From Rhizobiaceae bacterium (GTDB taxonomy: Bacteria > Pseudomonadota > Alphaproteobacteria > Rhizobiales > Rhizobiaceae), in NCBI GenBank assembly GCA_023953835.1, contig JAMLJB010000001.1, forward strand, positions 3,631,501 through 3,695,500: a stretch of 64,000 nt of DNA, written 5' to 3'. Under the pieces are notes generated by a model. The model was given only the letters and a program-made list of their open reading frames with translations, made no database searches and was not told the origin of the DNA. Positions 14,791 to 23,763 of this stretch are shown here, piece by piece. The position numbers were made by a program, and so were the translations under genes. Each line of letters starts with the position of its first letter. Position 1 is the first letter of the stretch.

Positions 14791-16068
14791 ATGCGGCGTG
14801 AGAGCACTGACGTGAAAAACAAAGGCCAGCATTCAACCGTTTTCGGAAAGAAAAAAGAGCCTCACACAGTCATTATCGCGCGAGGCAGCCATATCCGGCA
14901 TTTTACAATCCGGCCTTGGCTTGTAACTGCATTTGCAGGAACGCTGACCGCGCTTTCGATCGGCTATCTGGCTGCGACGGCCTATCTTGTGTTCCGCGAC
15001 GACATCGTGAGCGCGGCTTCCGCCCGGCAGGCGCGCATCCAGCAGGCATATGAGGACCGCATCGCCGCACTTCGCGCGCAGGTGGACCGCATCACCAGCC
15101 GCCAAATGCTCGACCAGCAAATGGTCGAGACTAAGGTATCGGAGTTGATGGCCCGCCAGGAAGCATTGAACGCCCGGCACGGGAAGATCGGCGAAACCAT
15201 ATCCGAGGCAGCGGTAGAGCAGGATTCTCCCGCCATCGAGACACCGTCCATAGAGACGCCCGGCATGGACAAGCCGCAGGCCATGCTGGACAGCGGCGGA
15301 CAGCCACTTGCCTATGGGTCCATGGGCGCGCAGCCGTTCTTGTCCGCAAGCAATGACGAAACCGCTGCAGACCGTGCGGACCGAAATTTCGTCGCGATCC
15401 ACAAATCGCTGGAAGCCGTCGAGGCGGATCAGTTGCGCAAGCTCGACACGATGGCGACCAACGCCTATCGCGAAAGCTCCGTGCTCGGCGACGCATTGCG
15501 CACCGCAGGCGTCGACATCGAAGACGACTACGGCAAGGCCGATGTCGGCGGGCCGCTCGTACCGCTGGATCAGGCCGGCATATTCGACTCGAAGGTCAAG
15601 GAACTGGATGAAGCGCTTGACCGGTTGGGCGGCCTCAAGCAGGAGGCGCGCGCCCTGCCCTTCGCGAACCCGGCGCCCGGTCGCTCCGTTTCAAGCCGTT
15701 TCGGGGTCAGGACCGATCCGCTGCTCGGCACCCCGGCGATGCACTCAGGCATGGATTTTCGCGCACCCAGCGGCACGCCGATACTGGCGACGGGCTACGG
15801 CACCGTCACCGAGGCAGGCTGGAACGGCGGCTATGGACAGATGGTCGAGATCAAACACGCAAACGGCTTTGCCACCCGTTTCGGCCATATGAGCGCCATT
15901 CACGTGACCGTCGGCGAGCAGGTGAAGCCCGGCGACGTGCTCGGCGAAGTGGGCAGCACGGGCCGTTCCACCGGCCCGCACATGCACTACGAAATACGCC
16001 GCAACGGGGTGGCCATCGATCCCGCCGATTTCCTGGCGGCGGGCAAGCGGATCGAGCACTACCTGTAG
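14791..16068 (+). CDS. M23 family (LytM) peptidoglycan endopeptidase-like protein, membrane-anchored
   Basis: 425 residues. A basic cytoplasmic start is followed by one transmembrane helix (about 43-68, WLVTAFAGTLTALSIGYLAATAYLV), a coiled-coil-rich linker (about 75-130, AYEDRIAALRAQVDRITSRQ), a Pro/Glu-rich segment with repeated ETPS/ETPG, and a C-terminal M23 domain. The zinc site is complete: H318-x3-D322 (HSGMD) and H397-x-H399 (HMH). It should therefore cut peptide cross-links, or regulate such cutting, in the periplasm. An alternative GTG start at 14812 (VKNKGQHST) cannot be excluded; neither site has a strong ribosome binding site. It converges with thrS. Confidence 0.93.
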   Translation: MRRESTDVKNKGQHSTVFGKKKEPHTVIIARGSHIRHFTIRPWLVTAFAGTLTALSIGYLAATAYLVFRDDIVSAASARQARIQQAYEDRIAALRAQVDRITSRQMLDQQMVETKVSELMARQEALNARHGKIGETISEAAVEQDSPAIETPSIETPGMDKPQAMLDSGGQPLAYGSMGAQPFLSASNDETAADRADRNFVAIHKSLEAVEADQLRKLDTMATNAYRESSVLGDALRTAGVDIEDDYGKADVGGPLVPLDQAGIFDSKVKELDEALDRLGGLKQEARALPFANPAPGRSVSSRFGVRTDPLLGTPAMHSGMDFRAPSGTPILATGYGTVTEAGWNGGYGQMVEIKHANGFATRFGHMSAIHVTVGEQVKPGDVLGEVGSTGRSTGPHMHYEIRRNGVAIDPADFLAAGKRIEHYL

Positions 16069-16070
16069 AG

Positions 16071-16091
16071 GCCGCGCCTATTCGGCGCGGC
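16071..16091. terminator. Bidirectional stem-loop between the M23 gene and thrS
   Basis: GCCGCGCC (16071-16078) pairs with GGCGCGGC (16084-16091) over a 5-nt loop, exactly where the two convergent genes meet and overlapping the thrS stop codon. It would work in both directions; T-runs are absent. Confidence 0.45.
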
Positions 16092-18048
16092 GCAAATCCG
16101 GCGGAACAGCTTCGTCCTTGAGCATTGCCAAAGCCTCTCCCAACGCCATCGACTGCTGATCGCGCGAGCCCAGCCTGCGAATGTTGACAGTGCCCTCTTC
16201 GGCCTCGCGTCGACCGCAGACCAGAATGACCGGCACCTTCACCAGCGAATGCTCGCGGACCTTGTAGTTGATCTTTTCGTTGCGAAGATCGGCTTCCGCC
16301 GCCAGTCCGGCAGCCTTCAACTGCTTGACGACCGACGCGGCGTAGTCGTCCGCATCCGAAGTGATCGTTGCGACCACCACCTGCACCGGCGCGAACCACA
16401 GCGGAAAATGCCCGGAATAGTTCTCGATCAGAATGCCGAGGAACCGCTCCATCGAGCCGCAGATCGCGCGGTGGATCATCACAGGCTGCTTCTTTTCCGA
16501 ATCCGCGCCGATATAGAAAGCGCCGAAACGCTCCGGCAGGTTGAAATCCACCTGCGTCGTGCCGCATTGCCATTCGCGGCCGATGGCGTCCTTCAACGTA
16601 TATTCGAACTTCGGACCGTAAAAAGCGCCTTCGCCCGGCAGGATGCCGGTCTTGATGCGGCCGCCCGACTGCGCCTCGATGGTCTTGAGAACGTCCATCA
16701 TCACGGCCTCGGCACGGTCCCAAAGCGCGTCGGAGCCGACGCGCTTGTCCGGGCGGGTCGAGAGCTTCACCACCACCTCGCCAAAGCCGAAATCCTCATA
16801 GACCGACAGGATCAGGTCGTTGATCTTGAGGCATTCCGCCGCCATCTGCTCGTCGGTGCAGAAAATATGCGCATCGTCCTGCGTGAAGCCGCGAACGCGC
16901 ATCAGCCCGTGCAGCGCGCCCGACGGCTCATAGCGGTGGACGATGCCGAATTCCGCAAGCCGAATAGGCAGTTCGCGATAGGACTTCAGGCCGTGCTTGA
17001 AGATCTGCACATGGCCGGGGCAGTTCATCGGCTTGAGCGCGAAGATGCGCTTGTCCTCGGCCTCGTCGCCCGCCGACTGCACGGCGAACATGTTTTCCCT
17101 GTACCAGCCCCAATGGCCCGACGTTTCCCAAAGTGAATGGTCGAGCACCTGCGGCGCGTTGACCTCCTGATAGTCGTCGGCAAGCCTGCGGCGCATATAG
17201 GCGACAAGGTTCTGGAACATCTTCCAGCCCTTGGCGTGCCAGAACACGACGCCCGGCCCTTCCTCCTGGAAATGGAACAGGTCCATTTCGCGGCCAAGCT
17301 TGCGGTGATCACGCTTTTCAGCCTCTTCCAGCATGTGCAGATAGGCTTCGAGTTCCGCCTGCTCCGCCCACGCCGTGCCGTAGATGCGGGTCAGCATCGG
17401 GTTGTTCGCGTCGCCGCGCCAATAGGCGCCGGCCACCTTCATAAGCTTGAACGCGCTGCCGATCTGGCCGGTGGATGCCATGTGCGGCCCCCGGCAAAGG
17501 TCGAACCACTCGCCCTGCGCGTAAATCTTGAGGTCCTGGCCTTCGGGAATCGCGTCGACCAGCTCGACCTTGTAGCTCTCGCCCTTGTCGCGAAATACCT
17601 TCTTCGCCTTCTCGCGCGACCAGACCTCCTTGGTGAACGGCCTGTTGCGCGCGATGATCTCGCGCATCTTCTTCTCGATCACCGGAAAGTCGTCGGGCGT
17701 GAACGGCTCGTTGCGCGCGAAATCGTAGTAGAATCCGTTCTCGATCACCGGACCGATGGTGACCTGGGTGCCGGGCCACAGTTCCTGAACCGCCTCCGCC
17801 AGCACATGGGCAGCGTCGTGGCGGATAAGCTCCAGCGCGCGCGGGTCCGAGCGGGTGACGATCTCGACGCTGCCGGAAGCGGCAAGCAGATCGGAAAGAT
17901 CGCGCAGCGAACCGTCCATCGTGTAGGCGACCGCCTTCTTAGCCAGCGACTTGGAAATCGACTCGGCGAGCTGCGCGCCGGTCAGCCCCGCGTCGTACTC
18001 GCGCACGGAACCATCGGGAAATGTGAGGGAAACATTCGACAAGATCAT
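16078..18048 (-). CDS. thrS: Threonine--tRNA ligase
   Basis: 656 residues, class II aminoacyl-tRNA synthetase. Domain order: TGS domain (about 1-65, VSLTFPDGSVREYDAGLTGAQLA), editing domain with the zinc-type motif RHDAAHVLAEAVQELWPG (about 78-95) and FDLCRGPH, catalytic core (PMNCPGHVQIFKHGLKSYRELPIRLAEFG, then RVRGFTQDDAHIFCTDEQ, FYGPKFEYTLKDAIGREWQCGTTQVDFNLPERF, HRAICGSMERFLGILIE) and the anticodon-binding domain (about 540-640). All class II motifs are in place. The start ATG is ATT-AGAA...AATGAT-context (minus strand) after a short leader; no T-box or other attenuator is expected in this group and none was seen. Confidence 0.97.
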   Translation of the reverse strand: MILSNVSLTFPDGSVREYDAGLTGAQLAESISKSLAKKAVAYTMDGSLRDLSDLLAASGSVEIVTRSDPRALELIRHDAAHVLAEAVQELWPGTQVTIGPVIENGFYYDFARNEPFTPDDFPVIEKKMREIIARNRPFTKEVWSREKAKKVFRDKGESYKVELVDAIPEGQDLKIYAQGEWFDLCRGPHMASTGQIGSAFKLMKVAGAYWRGDANNPMLTRIYGTAWAEQAELEAYLHMLEEAEKRDHRKLGREMDLFHFQEEGPGVVFWHAKGWKMFQNLVAYMRRRLADDYQEVNAPQVLDHSLWETSGHWGWYRENMFAVQSAGDEAEDKRIFALKPMNCPGHVQIFKHGLKSYRELPIRLAEFGIVHRYEPSGALHGLMRVRGFTQDDAHIFCTDEQMAAECLKINDLILSVYEDFGFGEVVVKLSTRPDKRVGSDALWDRAEAVMMDVLKTIEAQSGGRIKTGILPGEGAFYGPKFEYTLKDAIGREWQCGTTQVDFNLPERFGAFYIGADSEKKQPVMIHRAICGSMERFLGILIENYSGHFPLWFAPVQVVVATITSDADDYAASVVKQLKAAGLAAEADLRNEKINYKVREHSLVKVPVILVCGRREAEEGTVNIRRLGSRDQQSMALGEALAMLKDEAVPPDLRRAE

Positions 18049-18266
18049 TCTCCTATCCAGTCCCGCATACGAACGCGGGTGGTCATGCGCCTTTTGCGCG
18101 GCGTTGCTTTAGCTTCATTCGCCCGATCCGTAAAGCCGATGACCTGCCGGCGGGCGCACGCACAAGCTGTGCATGAAGTAGGGCTTGCGATTACGCAGCG
18201 TATATATTTCTAATGTAAAATATGTAAAAGGTTAAAGCTCGCCATAGACCGCAACGATTCCAGACC

Positions 18267-20423
18267 ATGTCACGCAGCACAGAATTGCAAGCACCGCCAG
18301 CGCCAGTCCGGGTCTCCATCGAAGAGGCCCTGCAAATTGCGATGACGCACGAGCAGCGCGAGGAAGTGGCGCAGGCACGTTCGCTCTACACGCAGATTCT
18401 CAAGTCCTTTCCGGAAAACTCGACGGCGAAGGACAGGCTCGAAGCGCTGTCGCGAAAGGTCGACCTGCCCCCGGAGCGGCTTGCGTCCCTTTTCGCGCTT
18501 TCCGAGCGCAAGGAATATGTGCAACTGGCGAAGAGCGCGATTGCGCTGATACGAGACTATCCGAACTCCTACATGCTTTGGGCGCTGCTCGGCTCTGCCG
18601 AACATGAACTCGGGCAGTTCGAGCACGCTGAAAAATGTGCGCGCAAGGCGTTGTCGTTTCGGCCGAGGAATGCGCTCGCGCACTACAATCTGGCAAATGC
18701 GCTGCGCGCACAGGACAAGGTTCAGGAGGCGCTGGAGTGCTATGCCGACGCGCTCAATCTCGACCCCAATCTCGCCATCGCCAATCACAACAGGGCAATG
18801 CTCCTGTTCAGGGAGGGCGACATCGAGGCTGCCCTGCACGAATGGAGGATCGCGAACGAAACCGCGCCCGATTTTGCGGAAGCGCACTATGGCAGCGGCA
18901 TCTGCCTGTTCAGGCTGGGAAAATACGAGGAAGCGGTCGCTTCATTCCAGAGGGCCGTCGAACTCAATCCGAAGCTGGTCGAGGCCTATCTGGGCCTCGG
19001 CAACGCCTACAATGAACTGGGGGACCTGCCCAAGGCCGGTGAAGCGCTGGACATGGCGCTTGAACTCAACCCGGACGACAGTTCGGCGACCTCGCTAAGG
19101 GCGTGGATTCAGTCGAGGCTTTGTGACTTTGCGGGGGAAGCAAAGCCGATCAATCGCGCTGAATTAAACCCTTTCAGTGCGTTGTTTTATGAGGACGACC
19201 CCAAGGAACAACAGCTTCGCTCGCAGGCGTTCTGGCGCCAACTCGCCGGAGGCATCAGGCCATTTTCGGAATTGCCGCGCCCGAAATATCGCCCGGACCA
19301 GCTCAAGATCGGCTATTTTTCGGCGGACTTCCACGATCATGCGACGCTTCACCTGCTTTCGGGCGTGCTTCGCGAACATGACCGAACCGGCTTCGAAATT
19401 CACGCCTACAGCTACGGGCGGCAGGCAAGCGTGCAGTTTCGTGACCTGCTCAACCAGCGCAACCTGCATTTTCACTACGCGGAAGGTCTCTCGGACGAAA
19501 CCTTTGCCGAACTTGCACGCTCACACCAGCTCGACATCGCGATCGACCTCAAGGGCTACACTGCCGAAACGCGGTCGCAGATATTCGGCTATCGCCTCGC
19601 GCCGATCCAAATGAACTATCTCGGCTATCCGAGCACGCTCGGAACGGATGTGTTCGACTACATCGTCGCGGATCGCATGCTGATACCCAGCCGCTATCGC
19701 AAGTACTACGATGAAAAGGTGCTCTACCTTCCGCACAGCTATCAGCCCAACGACAATCTGCGGCGGGCCGCCGACATCTCTACACCGCGCAGCGAGTTCG
19801 GGCTTCCCGAACGGGGCATGGTGTTTTGTTGCTTCAACAATTCCACCAAGATCAAAAAGGATGAATTCGACATCTGGATGCGCGTCCTCGCGCAGGTCGA
19901 AGGCAGCGTCCTGTGGTTGCTGCGCACCGATGACGGCATGGAAGGCAATTTGCGCAAGTCGGCCGAGGCCAGCGGCGTCGCATCCGATCGGCTGATCTTT
20001 TGCGACAGGGCGCCGCATGCGCTGCACCTCGCGCGCCACCGGCATGCTGACCTGTTTCTGGACACATTCAACTGCAATGCACACACCACAGGCAGCGATG
20101 CGCTGTGGGCCGGACTTCCCCTTATAACCATGGCAGGCAAGCAGTTTGCGGCACGAGTCGCCGCCAGCCTGCTCAATGCGGTTGGGCTGCCCGAACTCAT
20201 CACGGAATCGAAAGAGGAATATGAGGCCAGGATCCTGCACCTGGCGACACACCGCACCGAGTTGCGGGAAATCCGGGAACGTCTCGCGCGCAACCGTTTC
20301 ATTCATCCACTTTTCGATACGCGACGCTATACGCGCAACCTGGAGAACGGCTTTCGGCGCGCCTATGAGCGATATCTCGCGGGCGAGCCGCCAGCGGACA
20401 TCAGGGTGCTGGATCAGAGTTGA
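18267..20423 (+). CDS. TPR protein with SPINDLY/O-GlcNAc-transferase-like (GT41) C-terminal domain
   Basis: 718 residues. The N-terminal half (about 30-290) is made of TPR repeats: ALAHYNLANALRAQDKVQEALECYADALNLDPN, IANHNRAMLLFREGDIEAAL and LVEAYLGLGNAYNELGDLPKAGEALDMALELNPD. The C-terminal half (about 335-700) is GT41-like: LKIGYFSADFHDHATLHLLSGVL, DIAIDLKGYTAETRSQIFGYRLAPIQMNYLGYPSTLG, MVFCCFNNSTKIKK and DALWAGLPLITMAGKQFAARVAASLL. Eukaryotic relatives put O-GlcNAc or O-fucose on Ser/Thr; bacterial members are mostly untested. It ends 23 nt inside the convergent yidD gene. Target proteins cannot be read from context. Confidence 0.92.
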   Translation: MSRSTELQAPPAPVRVSIEEALQIAMTHEQREEVAQARSLYTQILKSFPENSTAKDRLEALSRKVDLPPERLASLFALSERKEYVQLAKSAIALIRDYPNSYMLWALLGSAEHELGQFEHAEKCARKALSFRPRNALAHYNLANALRAQDKVQEALECYADALNLDPNLAIANHNRAMLLFREGDIEAALHEWRIANETAPDFAEAHYGSGICLFRLGKYEEAVASFQRAVELNPKLVEAYLGLGNAYNELGDLPKAGEALDMALELNPDDSSATSLRAWIQSRLCDFAGEAKPINRAELNPFSALFYEDDPKEQQLRSQAFWRQLAGGIRPFSELPRPKYRPDQLKIGYFSADFHDHATLHLLSGVLREHDRTGFEIHAYSYGRQASVQFRDLLNQRNLHFHYAEGLSDETFAELARSHQLDIAIDLKGYTAETRSQIFGYRLAPIQMNYLGYPSTLGTDVFDYIVADRMLIPSRYRKYYDEKVLYLPHSYQPNDNLRRAADISTPRSEFGLPERGMVFCCFNNSTKIKKDEFDIWMRVLAQVEGSVLWLLRTDDGMEGNLRKSAEASGVASDRLIFCDRAPHALHLARHRHADLFLDTFNCNAHTTGSDALWAGLPLITMAGKQFAARVAASLLNAVGLPELITESKEEYEARILHLATHRTELREIRERLARNRFIHPLFDTRRYTRNLENGFRRAYERYLAGEPPADIRVLDQS

Positions 20424-20757
20424 CGCGCCAATAACGCCATGGCGTGAACCAGTGGAAGCGCAAGCCGAGCCGCGCAGGCACGGGATCGATGCCATGGGTG
20501 CCCCATGGCCCGCACCGCATCACACGAAACGCGCCCATCCAGCCGCCCGCCCACAGACCATGCCGGGCAATCGCCTCATAGGCATATTCCGAGCAGGTGG
20601 GCATGTGGCGGCAGGAATTGCCGATAAACCCAGAAAGCGTGAGCTGGTACAGTCGCACCAGCGTAGTGCCGAACATGCGACCGGGGGTCTTGCGCCACGG
20701 CCCGTCGAAGTTGCGGGTTCGGCGAGCCACAGGCTTTGCATGTGCGTGGTCGTGCAA
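20401..20757 (-). CDS. yidD: YidD, membrane protein insertion efficiency factor
   Basis: 118 residues. The core YidD motif is intact: LVRLYQLTLSGFIGNSCRHMPTCSEYAYEAIARHGLWAGGWMGAFRVMRCGPWGTHGIDPVP. YidD is a small amphipathic inner-membrane-associated protein that aids YidC-dependent insertion. Here it is separated from rpmH-rnpA-yidC, as is common in rhizobia. The start appears to be TTG (MHDHAHAKP), preceded by GGAGAAGGG; the first ATG lies 27 codons in and would remove the conserved RNFDGPWRKTPGR lead-in. The 3' end overlaps the convergent TPR/GT41 gene. Confidence 0.93.
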   Translation of the reverse strand: MHDHAHAKPVARRTRNFDGPWRKTPGRMFGTTLVRLYQLTLSGFIGNSCRHMPTCSEYAYEAIARHGLWAGGWMGAFRVMRCGPWGTHGIDPVPARLGLRFHWFTPWRYWRVNSDPAP

Positions 20758-20775
20758 GACCCTTCTCCGGCTTTG

Positions 20776-20913
20776 TCAGTGCCTTGAACATATGTCCTCT
20801 CTTCGCGTGTTGCGAGGGCGTGGATCAAGGGGTGTCATTCCGCCGCTGCCGGCGACCGGCTGGAACGTGACGATACGGACGACTTCGCTGAGAATTTCGA
20901 CAAATGTGCGCAT
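20776..20913 (-). CDS. Hypothetical 45-residue protein
   Basis: MRTFVEILSEVVRIVTFQPV is followed by AGSGGMTPLDPRPRNTRRED and ends ICSRH. The ATG is preceded by AGGAGGTG, one of the strongest Shine-Dalgarno sequences in the window, at 5-nt spacing, which is the main evidence for a real gene. The first half could form an amphipathic helix; the rest is Pro/Arg-rich. It lies between yidD (stop 18 nt before the yidD start) and a divergent LysR gene, so it may be co-transcribed with yidD or be a LysR target. I do not recognise the family. Confidence 0.55.
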   Translation of the reverse strand: MRTFVEILSEVVRIVTFQPVAGSGGMTPLDPRPRNTRREDICSRH

Positions 20914-21003
20914 GGCGACACCTCCTGGACAGGGAGTAAATGCCTGTTGGCAATTTCGCTCAAACGAGTATATTTTCGCCGTCGCATAACTTGAGATTAT
21001 CCG

Positions 21004-21909
21004 ATGAAACGCGGTCGGTTGCCGCTTACGGCATTGCGCAGCTTCGAGGCCGCCGGACGCCATTTGAGCTTTAGCCGGGCGGCGGATGAGCTTTTCGTCT
21101 CGCAGGCCGCGATCAGCCGGCAGGTAAGGGAGCTTGAGGACCTGCTCGCCGCGCCGCTTTTCCGCCGCCTGCATCGCAAGGTCGAACTGACCGAAGCCGG
21201 TTCGGCCCTTCTCTTTCGGATAACTGCAAGTTTCGACACGATCGATGCGGCGTTGACCGAGATCCTCCAGCGGGGCGGCCCGAAAGCCGTGCGCGTGAGC
21301 GTGGAACCGGCGCTCGCATCGAACTGGCTCGTGCCGCGCCTGAACAGGTTTCGTGACTTGCGCCCCGATATCGATGTGCTGATCGATGTGACACCTCGCG
21401 TCGTCGATTTTCACGGCGGCGGCCCGGACCTCGCCCTGCGCTACAGCGCGGAGCGCAGCTCGTGGCCGGACACGAAGGCTGAACACCTGCTGACGCTCCA
21501 CGACACGCCGATGCTATCGCCTGAACTCCTCCGCGCCGGGCAGAACCTCACGTCGCCAGCGGACCTGAGAAATTTCGCGCTTCTACACGAAGAGAACCGC
21601 CGCTATTGGGACCGATGGTTCGAGCTGGCCGGGGCAGGCCCGACGACGGAACCGGCACGCGGGCCTTCGCTCGCCGACATGGCGCTGGTGTTGCAGGCTG
21701 CCGTCAGGGGTCACGGCGTCGCGCTCGGCTGCACGTTCCTGGCGCATGACGATCTGGTGTCGGGCGCGCTGGTCGCCCCGTTTCCCGTGAAGATTGCGGC
21801 GGGCAATTATTGGCTGGCTGCGCGTGACCTCGACGCACTGGCCGAGCCGGCGAAGGCATTTGCGGACTGGGTGCGGGCGGAATTCGCCGCGTTTCGACCG
21901 TTGATCTAG
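21004..21909 (+). CDS. LysR-type transcriptional regulator, GcvA-like
   Basis: 301 residues. The N-terminal winged helix-turn-helix starts PLTALRSFEAAGRHLSFSRAADELFVSQAAISRQVRELED (about 7-46), the pattern of the GcvA/AmpR subgroup. The effector domain (about 95-295) has VSVEPALASNWLVPRLNRF and DLALRYS. The gene is divergent from the 45-residue small gene, with 90 bp between them that would carry its operator. Which genes it controls cannot be read; despite the GcvA likeness, no glycine-cleavage genes are nearby. Confidence 0.92.
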   Translation: MKRGRLPLTALRSFEAAGRHLSFSRAADELFVSQAAISRQVRELEDLLAAPLFRRLHRKVELTEAGSALLFRITASFDTIDAALTEILQRGGPKAVRVSVEPALASNWLVPRLNRFRDLRPDIDVLIDVTPRVVDFHGGGPDLALRYSAERSSWPDTKAEHLLTLHDTPMLSPELLRAGQNLTSPADLRNFALLHEENRRYWDRWFELAGAGPTTEPARGPSLADMALVLQAAVRGHGVALGCTFLAHDDLVSGALVAPFPVKIAAGNYWLAARDLDALAEPAKAFADWVRAEFAAFRPLI

Positions 21910-21918
21910 AGGCAGGAT

Positions 21919-22365
21919 CTAGGCCGCCTGCCCTTCCCTCTTGCGTTCGATCTGGCCGATGGCATCGACCACGGCGTCGAATGTCAGCATGGTCGATGCA
22001 TGCCGCGCCTTATAGTCGCGCACCGGCTCAAGATACTTCAAATCGGCGAAGCGGCCTTCGGGTGGCGAGCCGTTTTCCTTGAGCATCTTCAACATCGTTT
22101 CGCGTACGGCACGCAGTTCCGACGCTGTCGCGCCGACAACATGCTCCGCCATGATGGCCGACGAGGCCTGCCCGAGCGCGCAGGCTTTGACGACATGCGC
22201 GAAATCGGTGACCACATCGCCCTGCATGGCAAGGTCCACCGTGACGGTCGAGCCGCACAGTTTGGAATGCGCGGTTGCGGTTGCGTCCGCGTGCTCAAGG
22301 CGGCCCGTGCGCCCGATATTTCCGGCAAAACCGAGAATTTTCGCGTTGTAGACGTCGTTGATCAT
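21919..22365 (-). CDS. NifU/IscU-like iron-sulfur cluster scaffold family protein
   Basis: 148 residues from MINDVYNAKILGFAGNIGRTG, with GGGCGGAAAA as ribosome binding site; a longer frame to 22416 has no support. The NifU-N fold is visible, with Cys in SKLCGSTVTVDL (about residue 38) and KACALGQASSAI (about 62). The third ligand of IscU/SufU, expected near the C-terminus, seems absent: the corresponding stretch reads YKARHASTMLTFDAV, with no Cys. It may be a divergent scaffold or have another metal-related role. Neighbours give no isc/suf context; it is divergent from folE. Confidence 0.85.
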   Translation of the reverse strand: MINDVYNAKILGFAGNIGRTGRLEHADATATAHSKLCGSTVTVDLAMQGDVVTDFAHVVKACALGQASSAIMAEHVVGATASELRAVRETMLKMLKENGSPPEGRFADLKYLEPVRDYKARHASTMLTFDAVVDAIGQIERKREGQAA

Positions 22366-22601
22366 GATTTTTCCGCCCTGTCGCGGCTGGACGAAACGTT
22401 TGTCGCGTTCCGACACCTATCTTTCGCCTTGTTCGATCCTATATAGTGCTCCGGCTTCCTGCTGGACAAGGCTGACGAAGGTCTTGATGGCAGGGAACCG
22501 AAAACTGTGCTGATTTCGGGCCTGAAATCCAGAAAAGACCCGCAGACAGGCTGCCGTTCAACTCGTTCCTTCTGCGAAAGGAACTACGGGAGACGCTTAT
22601 C

Positions 22602-23240
22602 ATGGACGCCGCAATCAAGAAGATGCTTCCTTCCACCTATATGGACAGGCCGGTAACGGATCGTCCGACACAGGAGGAGGCAGAGGCAGCCGTGCTGACC
22701 CTGCTCCGTTGGGCGGGCGACGATCCGAACCGCGAGGGGCTGGTCGACACGCCGAAGCGCGTGGTCAAGGCCTATCGGGAAATGTTCGAAGGCTATGACA
22801 AATGCGCTGCCGACGAGCTTGGCCGCACCTTCGAGGAAGTTGCGGGCTATGACGACATGGTGGTCATGCGCGACATCAGCTTTCACTCCCATTGCGAGCA
22901 TCACATGGTGCCCATCATCGGCAAGGCGCATGTCGGCTACCTGCCCGACGGCAAGGTCGTCGGCCTGTCGAAGCTGATCCGCGTCGTGGAGATTTTCGCG
23001 CACCGCCTGCAAACGCAGGAGGCGATGACGGCGCAGATCGCGAATGTGATTCAGGACGTTCTCAATCCGCGCGGCGTCGCCGTGATGATCGAGGCGAACC
23101 ACATGTGCATCGAAATGCGCGGCATCCGAAAGCAGGGCTCCGTCACCACTACCTCGACCTTTACCGGCACATTCCGGGACAACCCGGAGGAGCAGGTGCG
23201 GTTCGTGTCGATGATCAAGAACGGCATCGTCGTGGGCTGA
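22602..23240 (+). CDS. folE: GTP cyclohydrolase I
   Basis: 212 residues. Signature motifs: DNPxREGL variant DDPNREGLVDTPKRVVKAYREM (about 43-64), ISFHSHCEHHMVPIIGKAHVGYLP (zinc Cys and His), VVGLSKLIRVVEIFAHRLQTQEAMTAQIAN and MCIEMRGIRKQGSVTTTSTF. It converts GTP to dihydroneopterin triphosphate, the first step of folate synthesis, as a cytosolic decamer. CGGGAG lies about 8 nt before the ATG. hisI follows after 4 nt, so both are on one transcript. Confidence 0.97.
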   Translation: MDAAIKKMLPSTYMDRPVTDRPTQEEAEAAVLTLLRWAGDDPNREGLVDTPKRVVKAYREMFEGYDKCAADELGRTFEEVAGYDDMVVMRDISFHSHCEHHMVPIIGKAHVGYLPDGKVVGLSKLIRVVEIFAHRLQTQEAMTAQIANVIQDVLNPRGVAVMIEANHMCIEMRGIRKQGSVTTTSTFTGTFRDNPEEQVRFVSMIKNGIVVG

Positions 23241-23244
23241 CCGG

Positions 23245-23658
23245 ATGGCATCGCTGACATTTGAAACGCCCCCCGCGGACAAGGCCGCGCTGGAGGAAGG
23301 CGACCGCTTCACGCCCAAGTTCGACGCAAGCGGCCTGTTGACGGCAGTGGTTACGGACGCCGACAACGGCGAATTGCTGATGGTGGCGCATATGAACGCC
23401 GAGGCGCTTGCGCTGACGCTGGAAAGCGGCATCGCCCACTACTGGTCCCGCTCCCGCAACACGCTGTGGAAGAAGGGGGAAACCTCCGGAAACCTGCAAA
23501 GCGTGCTGGAGTTGCGCACCGATTGCGATCAGGACGCACTTTGGCTCAAGGTGCGTGTTGCCGGCGATGGCGCCACCTGCCACACCGGGCGACGCTCCTG
23601 CTTTTACCGCAGCGTACGCCTTTCGGACGGCAGTACTGTCCTCAAGGTCGAACGGTAA
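23245..23658 (+). CDS. hisI: Phosphoribosyl-AMP cyclohydrolase
   Basis: 137 residues, a mono-functional HisI without the HisE domain, as usual in alphaproteobacteria. Conserved segments: LLMVAHMNAEALALTLESGIAHYWSRSRNTLWKKGETSGN (about 46-85), the metal-binding DCDQDALWLKV and the zinc Cys cluster GATCHTGRRSCFYR. It performs the third step of histidine synthesis. It starts 4 nt after the folE stop. Confidence 0.96.
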   Translation: MASLTFETPPADKAALEEGDRFTPKFDASGLLTAVVTDADNGELLMVAHMNAEALALTLESGIAHYWSRSRNTLWKKGETSGNLQSVLELRTDCDQDALWLKVRVAGDGATCHTGRRSCFYRSVRLSDGSTVLKVER

Positions 23659-23763
23659 CGCTGAATCTCCGATGGTCAGACTATTTCATTCGACTGGCCA
23701 TTTGCATTTGTGTTTCTAATACTCAAATACCCTTTAGCGGGCTTGGGACATGGAGTGTAAGTG

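Noticed and set aside
20576..20791. 71-codon frame beginning MFKALTKPEKG upstream of yidD
   Set aside because: It overlaps yidD in another frame almost completely; only YidD is conserved.
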